Source: Gemmobacter fulvus (GTDB lineage: Bacteria > Pseudomonadota > Alphaproteobacteria > Rhodobacterales > Rhodobacteraceae). Taken from it: a stretch of 64,000 nt of DNA. The position numbers were made by a program, and so were the translations under genes. The DNA is taken from the NCBI RefSeq assembly GCF_018798885.1, contig NZ_CP076365.1, positions 62,001-126,000 of the forward strand, read 5' to 3'. The notes beneath the pieces are model-generated. The model searched no databases and had not been told where the DNA came from. It was given only the letters and a program-made list of their open reading frames with translations. Shown piece after piece: positions 51,532 through 61,166 of the stretch (the first letter of the stretch is position 1; each line of letters opens with the position of its first letter).

Positions 51532-53358
51532 ATGAGCAAGACGTCTGGACAACTGAGTCCTTTCCAAACCGTAGATCGGCTGGTGGCCCTTCAGACAGCG
51601 CTGCACGATTCTGCAGCGTCTTCGGCTTTTATCGAGAGGGCCATGCTTCTGCAAAGCCTCGGCTATGTCGGACTGGCGCGGATCGATGCGCGCCATGCCC
51701 ACCGGCTTGATCCATCGAGCCCTGATGCTATGGTGCTGTTTTGCAGTCTGGGCGCAGCGCGAGATGACCCCTCGGACACCCATGATATCGCGACAGCTCT
51801 ACTGAACAGCCCCTTCGCCAGCTCAGCAGAGCGGCGACTGGCGCTGGTCGCGCTTGACCCCAAGCGAATGCCACTGCTGCTGCACCAAAACTTGGCCCTG
51901 AACGTGCGGCTGACTCTGCTGCAGCGGCAGGGTGACAGCATTGCGCTGGAAGGCATCGGACCGGACGACCGGGTCGAGGCACTGGGTCAAGCTGGCCGCC
52001 ACGGGATCGTTGCACTGGATTGCCATGTCGCACGCCCTGCCACCGGATCACGTCACCTGACCGTTCTGTCCGACGGCGGCACCGCGCAGCTGATCAACAT
52101 CGACGCTCCGGCGTCACCGCAGCCACTGCCCGCCCCCAAGGGCCGTGCTCGTGCACGACTATGGATAGTCATACCTCTGAAGGATGGCGGCACGATACTG
52201 GCGCGTTGCCTACAGTCGGTTCTGGACAATCTTCACCGACTGCGCGGTGCGCGGCTCATACTGGTCGACGACGGATCTGAGCTGCCCGAGACACAACGGC
52301 TTCTGGCCGATTGCGCCCAACACCCGGGCGTCAGTGTAACCCGGACACCGGAAACCCTTGGCTTTACCGGCGCAGTCAATCATGGACTGCGACAGATTGG
52401 CTCTGGCCCGGTCCTGTTGCTGAATTCCGATACTTGGTTGCCGCGGCAAACCCTGCCCCGCCTGCTGGCCCATCTGCGTGCGCCCGAAGTGGGAACCGTC
52501 ACGCCGCTATCAAACAATGCTGGTTCGGTCTGCCTATTGGGACCAGGGAAAGCCGCGCTCATGCCGGATCCAGCGATCTGCGATCGTCTTGCCGCGGCGG
52601 CTTCCCGGCACAACCGCGGCCTCACCATCGATCTGCCCAGCGGTAACGGCTTTGCCATGCTGATCTCCGAGCCTTGTCTGCGCGCCATCGGTCCACTGTC
52701 GGGCCTTTATGACAGCGGATATTACGAAGAGGTCGATTTCTGCCTGCGCGCCACTTTGCGCGGCTGGCGGCATGTTGCGGCGACGGATTGCTTCGTCGGC
52801 CATGCCGGTTCGGTTACTTATGGTGGCGAAAAGCACCGGCTGGCTACCGCGAACTACCGTCGGCTGGTGCAGCGTTTTCCCGAGTATCCGGCGCTTTACA
52901 AACGCTTCGCGGCACTCGATCCGCTGGCCGCGCCAAGGGCACGGTTGCTGACAGCCACTGCTGCAGATTGGACGCCCGAGGCCCGGACGGACACGCCCCC
53001 ACATCCCGGCAACGGGCGGATGACCCTCCCCCTCCCCCCCCAAGGGCCACTGGTCCTACCTTTGCAGGGCGAGGTGCCGAGCACACTGCGACGCCACCGA
53101 TTCCGCTTGCTGCGGCTCGCGCCGACCAAGGTACTCCATGCCTGCGGGCTGAGGCTGGAGCCGGGGCATGACCTCATAGCAGAATACGATGCGGCGACGG
53201 GACTACTTCTGATTCGCCTCGGCCCGACGGGAAAACCACTGGCCGATTTTGCCTGCACCGGCGCCTCGGCCTCTGATTTAGCGGATCTCGAGACGACGCT
53301 TCTCGAAATCCTGGCCAGAAGAGCCGAAGCAGGAGGGAAACATGCCGTTCCTGTCTGA
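51532..53358 (+). CDS. Large GT2-family glycosyltransferase with helical N-terminal region
   Basis: A 608-aa protein. Residues 20-130 are helical and TPR-like; a GT-A domain (about 208-450) has IVIPLKDGG, LILVDDGSE, the DXD-like LLLNSDTW and YYEEVDFCLR motif of GT2 enzymes; the C-terminal 130 residues are beta-rich. It overlaps the next glycosyltransferase gene by 17 bases. Position right after an RTX gene suggests modification of a secreted glycan or glycoprotein. Donor and acceptor are unknown. Confidence 0.85.
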   Translation: MSKTSGQLSPFQTVDRLVALQTALHDSAASSAFIERAMLLQSLGYVGLARIDARHAHRLDPSSPDAMVLFCSLGAARDDPSDTHDIATALLNSPFASSAERRLALVALDPKRMPLLLHQNLALNVRLTLLQRQGDSIALEGIGPDDRVEALGQAGRHGIVALDCHVARPATGSRHLTVLSDGGTAQLINIDAPASPQPLPAPKGRARARLWIVIPLKDGGTILARCLQSVLDNLHRLRGARLILVDDGSELPETQRLLADCAQHPGVSVTRTPETLGFTGAVNHGLRQIGSGPVLLLNSDTWLPRQTLPRLLAHLRAPEVGTVTPLSNNAGSVCLLGPGKAALMPDPAICDRLAAAASRHNRGLTIDLPSGNGFAMLISEPCLRAIGPLSGLYDSGYYEEVDFCLRATLRGWRHVAATDCFVGHAGSVTYGGEKHRLATANYRRLVQRFPEYPALYKRFAALDPLAAPRARLLTATAADWTPEARTDTPPHPGNGRMTLPLPPQGPLVLPLQGEVPSTLRRHRFRLLRLAPTKVLHACGLRLEPGHDLIAEYDAATGLLLIRLGPTGKPLADFACTGASASDLADLETTLLEILARRAEAGGKHAVPV

Positions 53359-55579
53359 CCTTACCTTTACCGAACCCGGCCTGTTGCGGGGCCATGTCCT
53401 ACTGGACAGCCAACCGGACCGGCAATGGCATGTCGGGCTCTTCGTGAATGGTCGGCTACTGGGCGCCACACCGGCCGATCTGCCCGTCGATCTGGACTGC
53501 AACCCCGGCTGGATCGGTGAGCACGGTTTTCGCTTCAGCCTCAATCCAAGGGCACTACAAGATGTAGATGTGCTGCGGGTCGAAGTACTCAACGCGGGTC
53601 ACATCATTTTCGAACACGAATTCCTGAACCTACGCAAAACCACCAGCCCGGTCATTCGGGGGCCGGGATCTTTGCGTCACGCGCGCGGACTAATGCTCAG
53701 CGGAACGGTTGAGAACGGCGTCACCGACCTGCCCTCCTACGAGATCCTCGCCATGGAGGGCGACCGGATCGTCGGGCGCTGCCGGGTCAACCGCTGGGAG
53801 CACATCGGCAACCCGCAAGATCCACTGGGCCGTGCCGCCGCGTTCGACCTACATCTTGATTCCGATCTGGCCGACGGGCAGATGCATCGGCTGCATGTTG
53901 AAACCTCGACTGGTATCGTGCTGGAGGGCAGCCCGGTCGATGTGATCGCCTGGCCGAACCGTCTGCGTGCGGGGCTGATCGCCGCCGCTTCTGGCAACAC
54001 ACCTGCCCATGCCCGCCGGGCCGAGGCCATGCTCGACCGACTTCTGGGGCTGGGTATGCCGCTATCGGCCTATACCGCCCTTTATCCCGAGCTGGCTGCC
54101 CCCCCTCGCCCGCCAGCGGCGGATGGCCGGATCGGCGAGGACGGCACTTGGTTCCGTCTGGGTGGCACCGGCTGGGTTCTATGCTGCCATACGGCGGTGC
54201 ACCCCCTACCCAGCTTCGCCGCACGACTGGCCGACGCCCTACCAACAATGCACGGGGCCAAGGCGGTGTTTTGCGATCTGGCGCTGCGACAAACGGATGG
54301 TATGCTCTGGCCGCTGCTGATGCCCGCATTCGACACCGAGCGGTTGCTGGAACAAGGTCATGCTGCACTGTGCTTCGCCCTACCTGAAGCTGCCCTGTCT
54401 AAAACAGTGCTGCCCGAAGTGGAGCCGCCCTCGCTAGTGGCGCTGCTGCTGGATCATCTGGCACCTAGAGGCGGCATGCCGGACATGACTGGCTTGTGGC
54501 ACCTGCCTCATCCTGGCGGATGGGCCGAAGAGGCGGCGTTGGCAACGACCTGCGTGTCGCGCACCCAAGCGCTGAATACAGCACTGCGCCAGCCCGGGCG
54601 CCTGCCTGCTGACAGCAGGATCATCACAACCCCGCCGCGCGCAGGCGCGTTGTTTCCCACACTGCATCTTCACCGGCCAGTGGAAGACCGCGCCGTCAGC
54701 GTGATCGTACCGACCCGCAACCAAGGGCCAATGCTGAAAGCCGCTGTCACCGGCCTGATCGCCGCTAATCCGGGATTCGATCTGGACGTGATCGTGGTCG
54801 ATAATGGCTCGAACGAAGCCGAGAGCCTTGAGGTGTTGAACGAGCTCGAGGATGGCGGCGCGCGCATCCTCGAATTCGGCGAGGGGTTCAACTTTTCGCT
54901 GATCAACAATCTGGCCTGCGACCATGCCCGCCATGCGCAGCTTTGCTTCATGAACAACGACGTAGCCTTTCCTTGGCCCGGAGTTCTGGACGAGTTGTGC
55001 AGTCGGCTGGCCGACCCCGGTGTCGGGGCGACGGGACCGCTGATGCTGCGCGCCTCCGACATCATCCAGCATGGCGGCGTAGTTCTGGGTCCCTGGCACG
55101 GCGCCGTCCATGCCTTCGAGGACAGGATGCTGGGGGATCCAGGCTATGGCGAGCTGCTTTGCGCCGCATCGGAACCTGCGGCGGTGACCGGCGCCTTCCT
55201 GCTGACGCGGCGGGCACTGTTCGAGGGGCTTGGTGGATTTGACACCACGCGCTTCTCGGTGAATTTCAATGATGTTGATTACTGCCTGCGGCTGCGGCAG
55301 GCCGGCTACAGGATCGTGCTATCGCCGCATGCACGAATCCGCCACTTCGAATCTGTCAGCCGCGGGCGCGAGAAGGGTAACCCAGCTGGGCTGCGCCTGC
55401 AGCGCGAACTGGCGTGCCTGCGCGATATCTGGCGCGAGACGGTGCTGAACGACCCGCAATATCACCCGCTGTTCGCCCCAGATGCCTTGCCCTATCGTGC
55501 ACTGTCTCTGGAGCACCGCGACCCCGCGCCGCGCCGCGCCTGGTGCTGGCAGCCCGCTAAGCTGCCCCACTGGGCTTAA
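53342..55579 (+). CDS. Large GT2-family glycosyltransferase with beta-rich N-terminal region
   Basis: A 745-aa protein. AGGAGG five bases before ATG 53342 sets the start. The N-terminal 220 residues are beta-rich with two related modules (about 8-100 and 115-205). A GT-A domain (about 445-690) shows VSVIVPTRNQ, VIVVDNGS, CFMNNDVAF and NFNDVDYCLRL, as in rhamnosyl-type WbbL/GT2 enzymes. The middle part (about 220-440) is unassigned. Probably the partner of the preceding glycosyltransferase. Confidence 0.85.
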   Translation: MPFLSDLTFTEPGLLRGHVLLDSQPDRQWHVGLFVNGRLLGATPADLPVDLDCNPGWIGEHGFRFSLNPRALQDVDVLRVEVLNAGHIIFEHEFLNLRKTTSPVIRGPGSLRHARGLMLSGTVENGVTDLPSYEILAMEGDRIVGRCRVNRWEHIGNPQDPLGRAAAFDLHLDSDLADGQMHRLHVETSTGIVLEGSPVDVIAWPNRLRAGLIAAASGNTPAHARRAEAMLDRLLGLGMPLSAYTALYPELAAPPRPPAADGRIGEDGTWFRLGGTGWVLCCHTAVHPLPSFAARLADALPTMHGAKAVFCDLALRQTDGMLWPLLMPAFDTERLLEQGHAALCFALPEAALSKTVLPEVEPPSLVALLLDHLAPRGGMPDMTGLWHLPHPGGWAEEAALATTCVSRTQALNTALRQPGRLPADSRIITTPPRAGALFPTLHLHRPVEDRAVSVIVPTRNQGPMLKAAVTGLIAANPGFDLDVIVVDNGSNEAESLEVLNELEDGGARILEFGEGFNFSLINNLACDHARHAQLCFMNNDVAFPWPGVLDELCSRLADPGVGATGPLMLRASDIIQHGGVVLGPWHGAVHAFEDRMLGDPGYGELLCAASEPAAVTGAFLLTRRALFEGLGGFDTTRFSVNFNDVDYCLRLRQAGYRIVLSPHARIRHFESVSRGREKGNPAGLRLQRELACLRDIWRETVLNDPQYHPLFAPDALPYRALSLEHRDPAPRRAWCWQPAKLPHWA

Positions 55580-55612
55580 TCTTTTTTACACTCTCTCCCC
55601 ACAGGCCAGCCG

Positions 55613-56224
55613 ATGTCCATACCACGCACCCTCTACAACCTCGGCTCCGGCCCCCGGCGTCTCTTCGACCTGCTGCCCGATGCTCCGGCCTTCGCAGGCT
55701 GGCAGGAGGTGCGGGTAGATGTCGACGCCGCCTGCAGGCCCGACATCCATGCCGATCTAACCGATCTGCAGCAGGTCATCCCCGACGGGACGGCCGGGAT
55801 AATCTATTGCTCGCATGTGATTGAACATTTCTTCGACCACGACGTGCCGAAGGTTCTGGCCGAATGCGCGCGTATCCTGCACCCCGACGGGGCGGCGGTG
55901 CTACGGCTGCCCGATCTGGCGGCGGTGGTACGGGCCTTCGACGAAGGCGATATTGAGCGCCCCCTCTACCATTCGCCCTCCGGACCGATCGCGGCGCTGG
56001 ATGTGATCTATGGCCACCGCAGGTCAATCGAAGATGGTAACCCCTTCATGGCACATCGCACCGGATTCACCGAGGCTTCGTTGGCACGGCGGATGCTCGC
56101 GGCGGGCTTCGAAGAGGTACAGACCGTCCCCGGCCCCTCGGTCGAATTCTGTGCGGTGGCAACCCGGCGCCCGACGGCCTTTCAGGCCCAGATCGATGCG
56201 CTGCTGTCCTTCGTCAACCCCTGA
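55613..56224 (+). CDS. SAM-dependent methyltransferase (class I)
   Basis: A 203-aa enzyme of the predicted-SAM-methyltransferase group common in glycan clusters: LNLGSG-like YNLGSGPRR motif I, VDVDAACRPDIHADLTD motif and IIYCSHVIEHF motif. The insertion YHSPSGPIAALDVIYGHR is usual for this group. Last gene of the glycosyltransferase operon; probably O-methylates a sugar or glycosylated protein. Confidence 0.85.
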   Translation: MSIPRTLYNLGSGPRRLFDLLPDAPAFAGWQEVRVDVDAACRPDIHADLTDLQQVIPDGTAGIIYCSHVIEHFFDHDVPKVLAECARILHPDGAAVLRLPDLAAVVRAFDEGDIERPLYHSPSGPIAALDVIYGHRRSIEDGNPFMAHRTGFTEASLARRMLAAGFEEVQTVPGPSVEFCAVATRRPTAFQAQIDALLSFVNP

Positions 56225-56374
56225 CCCAGCGCGACCCCATGGCCGGTTTCGCTTAACATCCCCGATAAAGGTCTCTACGCTGCACTTGCATTGTGCCCGC
56301 GACCTGATCCCTTCCTGTCTTTTCTCTTGCCTTTAGTGATATATCCCAGATCATGAATACTCCGCTTTCCGAGA
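56225..56374. other. Spacer truncated by the IS6-family element
   Basis: About 150 bases after the methyltransferase gene without a gene or clear hairpin. Its right end abuts the left inverted repeat of the IS, so the original downstream neighbour is lost or displaced. Confidence 0.5.
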
Positions 56375-57201
56375 GGTTCTGTCGCAAACTTTTGGGATCT
56401 TTCGTTTGTTGGCTGATTTTGCGACATGGTTCTCAAACAAGCAAGCAACAGGGTGTATCGGATGTCGGTTGATTTCAAGGGAGCCCATTATCCTAAAAGC
56501 GTAATCCTGTACGCTGTTTATTTCTATGTGCGATATGGAGTTTCCTATCGCGACCTGGAAGAAATCATGGAGGAGCGTGGGGCTGAAGTTGACCATGCAA
56601 CCTTGAACCGTTGGGTGGTTAAGTTTGGGTCGCTGATGGCGGCACAAGCGCAGTCCCGCAAGAAGCCAACCGCCAAATCTTGGCGCATGGACGAAACCTA
56701 CATCAAGGTTAAAGGCAAATGGACCTACTATTACCGGGCGGTCGACAACACGGGAAAAACTCTTGATTTCATGCTATCTGAGCGTCGCGACAAGGCGGCA
56801 GCCCGTCGATTTTTTAAGGGTGCGATTGGCACGAACGGCGTGCCCGACCGTGTCGTCATCGACAAGAGTGGCGCCAATCTGGCGGGTCTGCAAAGCGTCA
56901 ATGTGATCCTGAAGTTCACGGGCTCAGGCAACACGATCAAGATCCTGCAGGTCAAATACCTCAACAACATCATCGAACAAGATCATCGCTTCGTGAAGCG
57001 GATCACGGGCCCCATGCTCGGCTTCAAGGCCTTCCATTCTGCCGAGGCGACCTTGGCTGGGATCGAGACCGCGCACATGATCCGAAAGGGGCAGATCTAT
57101 GCCAACGGCCTTACCGCGTTTCAGCAGTTTGCGGAGCTCGCAGCATAATTATGTCCGGGCGATGCCCGCACTCAAACTCCAACAAACTTTGCGACAGAAC
57201 C
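56375..57201 (+). mobile_element. IS6-family insertion sequence, complete (827 bp)
   Basis: Terminal inverted repeats GGTTCTGTCGCAAACTTT (from 56375) and its complement AAAGTTTGCGACAGAACC-type at 57184-57201 match at 17 of 18 positions. Between them lies one transposase gene. Length and organisation are typical for IS6/IS26 relatives. The flanking 8-mers TTCCGAGA (left) and CCGCAATC (right) differ, so there is no target duplication, as expected after IS-mediated deletion or cointegrate resolution. Confidence 0.93.
56462..57148 (+). CDS. IS6-family transposase
   Basis: A 228-aa DDE transposase. N-terminal MSVDFKGAHYPKSVILYAV and RDLEEIMEERG segments are typical of the family; catalytic residues are about D77 (WRMDETY), D134 (VVIDKSG) and E172 (NNIIEQDHR). 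An in-frame ATG at 56426 exists, but 56462 matches the usual family start. The frame is intact, so the element is potentially active. Confidence 0.92.
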   Translation: MSVDFKGAHYPKSVILYAVYFYVRYGVSYRDLEEIMEERGAEVDHATLNRWVVKFGSLMAAQAQSRKKPTAKSWRMDETYIKVKGKWTYYYRAVDNTGKTLDFMLSERRDKAAARRFFKGAIGTNGVPDRVVIDKSGANLAGLQSVNVILKFTGSGNTIKILQVKYLNNIIEQDHRFVKRITGPMLGFKAFHSAEATLAGIETAHMIRKGQIYANGLTAFQQFAELAA

Positions 57202-57748
57202 CCGCAATCGGCCCGCCGATCACACAGGCCGCGATTAGCCCGACAGTATTGGCCGCGACCCCCAGTTCCAGCGCATTCGTGATCCCCAGCTTTTCGGCGA
57301 ATATCGGTGCCCAGGCCAGCGTGGTGCCAACGCCGCCGGTCAGCGAAACCGAGCCGACCATCAGCCCGGCCTTCGGCTCCATTCCAAAGAGCCTCGCCAG
57401 CCCCTTCCCCGCGAAGTTCTGCAAAAGGATGAAGCTGGTCGCAAGGATCAACAGGATCACCAACGGCCTGCCCCCCGCAAGCAGCGTGCGGATATCGGAT
57501 TTCAGCCCGATACCGGCAAAGAACACCAGCAGCAGGAAATCACGGATCCCCACCTCGAATGAGACCTTCAGATCGAACAGCGCCCAGAGGAGCCCCGTTA
57601 CCGCGATACAGAGAAAGCCGCCCGCCACCGGCTCGGGGATCGAATAGCGGCGCAGAAGATCAATGTTCAGGGTCAGGATCTTGCCCGCGATCAGCAAGAC
57701 CACGGCAAGATTGAAGGAATGGAAGGGATGAACCGTAAAGAAGGTCAC
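57202..57748 (-). pseudogene. gltS: gltS sodium/glutamate symporter, truncated by the IS
   Basis: The N-terminal 182 residues of GltS are intact from MTFFTVHPFHSFNLAVVL through FFAGIGLKSD and SLTGGVGTTLAWAP to VIGGPIAG, where the IS6 end interrupts the gene. About half of the usual 400 residues are missing; the frame runs 16 more codons inside the IS to a stop. The missing half is not on the other side of the IS, so DNA was lost or moved. Transport activity is not expected. Confidence 0.9.
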
Positions 57749-57840
57749 GCGGCGGCGCCTGTCAGAATGCTGTCAACTGATGTTGATTCCGCTTTGCCCC
57801 GGATCCGCCTTCCGGTCAAGGGCGGGGCCCCGCGCCTGCC

Positions 57841-58605
57841 TCAGGCGGTGGTGTGAAATCCGTTATCGGCATAGACCACCGATCCGCTCATGGGACTTGC
57901 GGCCTCGGTTGCCAGAAAGGCCGCCAGCGTACCGATCTCTTCGATGCTTACCAGTTTTCCCGCAGGCGTACGGGCGCGAATCTTATCCATCAGCGCATCG
58001 AACCGGTCGATCCCCGAGGCGGCGCGGGTCTTGACCGGACCGGTTGAAAGCGAAAAGGCACGAATCCCTTCGCCCGCCAGATCGGCCGCCGCATAGCGGA
58101 CCGAAGCCTCCAGCGCGGCCTTTACCGGACCCATGAGGTTGTAATTCTCGACCACCCGATCCGCGCCGTAAAAGCTGACCGTGATCAGCGAACCACCCGC
58201 CTGCATCAAAGGCCGCGCCAGCCGCGCCATGCGCAGGAAGGAGTGGCAAGAGATATCCATCGCCGTCGCAAAACCTTCGGCCGAAGCGTTGACAACGCTG
58301 GTGTGCAGATCCTCGCGCGGGGCGAAGGCGATGGCATGAAGCAGAAAATCAAGCCGCCCCCATTCAGCGGTAATGCGGTCAAACACGGCTTCCAACTGGC
58401 CGGGTTCACGCACATCGCAAGGAAGGAACAGCGGCGCACCCACTTCCTGCGCCACGGGTTCGACCCATGGCCGGGCCTTTTCATTAAGAAAGGTCAGCGC
58501 CAGCTCTGCCCCCGCCGCGCGAAAGGCCCTGGCGCAACCGGCGGCGATGCTGGCCTCATTCGCCACGCCAACCACGAGGCCGCGTTTGCCTTTCAGATCA
58601 ATCAT
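57841..58605 (-). CDS. fabI: Enoyl-[acyl-carrier-protein] reductase FabI-type
   Basis: A 254-aa short-chain-dehydrogenase-fold enzyme. Catalytic Y155 and K162 in NYNLMGPVK, the additional Y146 in SFYGADR, and the FabI-specific GVANEASIA cofactor loop are present. Reduces enoyl-ACP (or enoyl-CoA) with NAD(P)H. Overlaps ackA by four bases in the phaC-pta-ackA-fabI operon, so it may be an accessory copy with a role in PHA or acyl recycling rather than housekeeping fatty-acid synthesis. Confidence 0.9.
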   Translation of the reverse strand: MIDLKGKRGLVVGVANEASIAAGCARAFRAAGAELALTFLNEKARPWVEPVAQEVGAPLFLPCDVREPGQLEAVFDRITAEWGRLDFLLHAIAFAPREDLHTSVVNASAEGFATAMDISCHSFLRMARLARPLMQAGGSLITVSFYGADRVVENYNLMGPVKAALEASVRYAAADLAGEGIRAFSLSTGPVKTRAASGIDRFDALMDKIRARTPAGKLVSIEEIGTLAAFLATEAASPMSGSVVYADNGFHTTA

Positions 58606-59771
58606 GTCGCTGCCTCTTCGCTGACGGCCTCCTGGGCGATGATGCTTTCCTCATCGGTCGGAATGACAAGAAGCTGCACCCGGCTGGCGGCGGTGCTGAT
58701 CCTGCGCGACCCTGCTTCATTGGCATCGGGGTCAAGCTCTGCCCCAAGCCAGGCCAGCCGCGCGGCGACACGGGCGCGGATACCGGGCTGATGCTCGCCG
58801 ATTCCTGCCGTGAAGACCAGCGCATCGATCCCGCCCATGCTGGTCGCCAACCGTGCCACCTCGCCCGCGATGCGCAGGCAAAAGAGGTCGATCGCCTCGG
58901 CAGCCTCTGGGCGCGTGCTGGCCATCAGCTCGCGGCTGTCAGCCTCGAAACCCGACACGCCCAGAAGGCCGCTTTCACGATAGAGCATGGTCTCGACCTG
59001 TTTCAGGCTTTGCCCCATTTCGCCCATCAGATGCAGGATCACGCCGGGGTCCAGCGCACCCGAACGCGTCGCCATCGGGATGCCGTCCAGCGTCGAAAAC
59101 CCCATCGAGCTGTCGATGCTCTTGCCGCCCCGGATCGCACAAAGGCTTGCGCCGCTGCCCAGATGTGCGGCGACCACCTTTGCATCGGTGGCCAGATCGC
59201 CCAGTTGCCCGGCGATATAGCGGTAGGAGAGACCATGAAAGCCATAGCGCTTGATCCCCTGATCATAAAGCGCGCGCGGCAGGGCAAAGCGGCGGATCAG
59301 GGGCGGGTTGGTGGCATGAAACGCCGTGTCGAAAGAGGCTGTCTGTGGCACATCGGGGTAAAGCCCCCGCATCGCCCGGATCAGCGCAAGACTTTGCGGC
59401 TGATGCAGCGGCGCAAGCCGCGCCAGCGCGTCGATCTGCGCGATCACCTGATCGGTGATCCGGGCTGGTCCTGTGAAGACATCGCCGCCATGCACAACCC
59501 GATGGCCGATCACCGCAAGGCGCGAAAGATTGAAATGCCCGGCCAGCCAGGCAAAAGCCTGGTTCAGCACGGCTGTCAGATCGCCGGGATCCGCTGTGAT
59601 CGGGCCTGAAAAGGTCTTGCCCTCGCGCGTCAGGCGCACTTCGAAAGGCTCATCGCGGAAATCGATCACGCCCGAGGCCAGCGGGCGCGGCGCGGCGGCC
59701 TCCAGTGCGTAAAACCCCAGCTTGATAGTCGAGGATCCGGTGTTGAATGTCAGGATCAGATCGCGGGTCAC
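58602..59771 (-). CDS. ackA: Acetate/propionate kinase
   Basis: A 389-aa ASKHA-fold kinase with LTFNTGSSTIKLGFY at the N-terminus, VIGHRVVHGG, the AHLGSGASLCAI loop and FTAGIGEHQPGIR near the C-terminus. It interconverts acyl-phosphate plus ADP with carboxylate plus ATP. Four-base overlaps with pta upstream and fabI downstream indicate one operon. Confidence 0.94.
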   Translation of the reverse strand: MTRDLILTFNTGSSTIKLGFYALEAAAPRPLASGVIDFRDEPFEVRLTREGKTFSGPITADPGDLTAVLNQAFAWLAGHFNLSRLAVIGHRVVHGGDVFTGPARITDQVIAQIDALARLAPLHQPQSLALIRAMRGLYPDVPQTASFDTAFHATNPPLIRRFALPRALYDQGIKRYGFHGLSYRYIAGQLGDLATDAKVVAAHLGSGASLCAIRGGKSIDSSMGFSTLDGIPMATRSGALDPGVILHLMGEMGQSLKQVETMLYRESGLLGVSGFEADSRELMASTRPEAAEAIDLFCLRIAGEVARLATSMGGIDALVFTAGIGEHQPGIRARVAARLAWLGAELDPDANEAGSRRISTAASRVQLLVIPTDEESIIAQEAVSEEAAT

Positions 59772-61162
59772 GCCTTCCCCTCCGCTTTGCGGACCGCGAC
59801 CAGCTTGGCCAGCGCAGCCGAGGCGATGCGGGCCGATAAAGGATCCGCCCGGCTTGTCAGAACGATTGGCACCCGTGCGCCCAGAACCAGCCCCGCGGCC
59901 GTGGCGCCCGCGAAATAGATCAGCTGTTTGGCAAGCATGTTCCCGGCCTCGAGATCCGGCACCAGAAGAATATCGGCCTCGCCCGCCACCTGCGAGACGA
60001 TGCCCTTCGTCGCCACCGCCTCGGGGCTGATCGCATTGTCGAAGGCCAGCGGCCCGTCAACCAGCGCGCCCGTGATCTGGCCTCGAGCCGCCATCACCGT
60101 CAGCGCGGCGGCATCCAGCGTGGCGGGCATCGTCGCGTTCACCGTCTCGACCGCCGCCAGCACCGCGACCTTCGGCTGATCGCGCCCCAGAAGCCGCATC
60201 AGATCGACGGCATTCTGGCAGATGTCGCGCTTATGCTCTAATGTCGGTGCGATATTGATCGCGGCATCGGTGACGATCACCGGCTTGCGATAGGCGGGCA
60301 CATCCATCGCATAGACATGGCTGATCCGGCGTTCGGTGCGCAGGCCGCCGCTTTTCGAAACCACCGCCGCAAGCAGTTCATCGGAATGCAGGCTGCCCTT
60401 GACCAGCACCTGGACCTTGCCACAGGCCGCCAGTTCCACCGCCCGCGCCGCCGCTGCATGGCTGTGCTCTGTCTCCTCGATCCGGAAGCCGTCAAGCGAG
60501 ACCCCGGCCTCGGCGGCCGCCGCGCGAATCTTTGCGCCGGGACCGATCAGGATCGGGTCAAGCAGGCCTTCGTCGCGCACCTCGATCGCGCCAAGGATCG
60601 CGGATTTCGAACAGGGATGCACCACCGCCGCCCGCACCGGGGGCAATGCGCGGGCCTCTTCGACAAAGCCCTGCCAGCGCCCCTTCGGCAGGACCACCGC
60701 CTCGGGAAGGTCACCCGGCACCCAGGTCACCTGCTCGACCGGGGCCAGCACCAGCGCCTCGCCCGAAAGCACCACCTCGCCCCGCTGATTGCGGGCGGTG
60801 GTCGTCAGGCGGACACGGTTCTTGCCCTCGATCAGCTCGGCCACTTCAACTTCGGCGGCGATGGTATCGCCTGGCGAAACCGGCTTGTTAAAGCGGATCT
60901 GCTGGTCGAGATAGATCGTCCCCGGCCCCGGCAGGCGGGTGCCCAGCACCGCCGAAATCAGCGCCGCAGTCCACATGCCGTGCACCACGACATGGCCAAA
61001 CGGCCCATGGGCGGCGAAACCGGCATCCAGATGCGCGGGGTTGGCGTCGCCGGAAACAGCGGCGAACAATTCAATATCCTTGGGACCGACGTGGCGGACA
61101 AGACTGGCGCGGTCGCCGATTTTCATCTGGTGAAACAGATAGTTGGTCAGAGTGCCGGTCAT
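59768..61162 (-). CDS. pta: Bifunctional MaoC-like hydratase / phosphate acyltransferase
   Basis: A 464-aa fusion. Residues 1-140 have the MaoC (R)-enoyl-CoA hydratase hotdog fold with the conserved SGDANPAHLDAGFA and GPFGHVVVHGMW motif. Residues about 160-464 are a phosphate acetyl/butyryl-transferase (HPCSKSAILGAIEV; VLVPDLEAGNMLAKQL). ATG 61162 with GAGGTG five bases upstream is chosen over an ATG at 61405 that lies inside phaC. The hydratase half could feed (R)-3-hydroxyacyl-CoA to PhaC, and the acyltransferase half makes acyl-phosphate for AckA. Confidence 0.9.
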   Translation of the reverse strand: MTGTLTNYLFHQMKIGDRASLVRHVGPKDIELFAAVSGDANPAHLDAGFAAHGPFGHVVVHGMWTAALISAVLGTRLPGPGTIYLDQQIRFNKPVSPGDTIAAEVEVAELIEGKNRVRLTTTARNQRGEVVLSGEALVLAPVEQVTWVPGDLPEAVVLPKGRWQGFVEEARALPPVRAAVVHPCSKSAILGAIEVRDEGLLDPILIGPGAKIRAAAAEAGVSLDGFRIEETEHSHAAAARAVELAACGKVQVLVKGSLHSDELLAAVVSKSGGLRTERRISHVYAMDVPAYRKPVIVTDAAINIAPTLEHKRDICQNAVDLMRLLGRDQPKVAVLAAVETVNATMPATLDAAALTVMAARGQITGALVDGPLAFDNAISPEAVATKGIVSQVAGEADILLVPDLEAGNMLAKQLIYFAGATAAGLVLGARVPIVLTSRADPLSARIASAALAKLVAVRKAEGKA

Positions 61163-61166
61163 CTTG

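Noticed and set aside
50328-51539. A 400-codon open frame antisense to the RTX gene with a repetitive Ala/Ile/Thr composition
   Set aside because: Its repetitiveness merely mirrors the RTX nonapeptide DNA; the sense frame has family motifs, a ribosome site and a terminator.
56367-57209. Possible 8-bp target duplication around the IS6 element
   Set aside because: The flanking octamers TTCCGAGA and CCGCAATC do not match.
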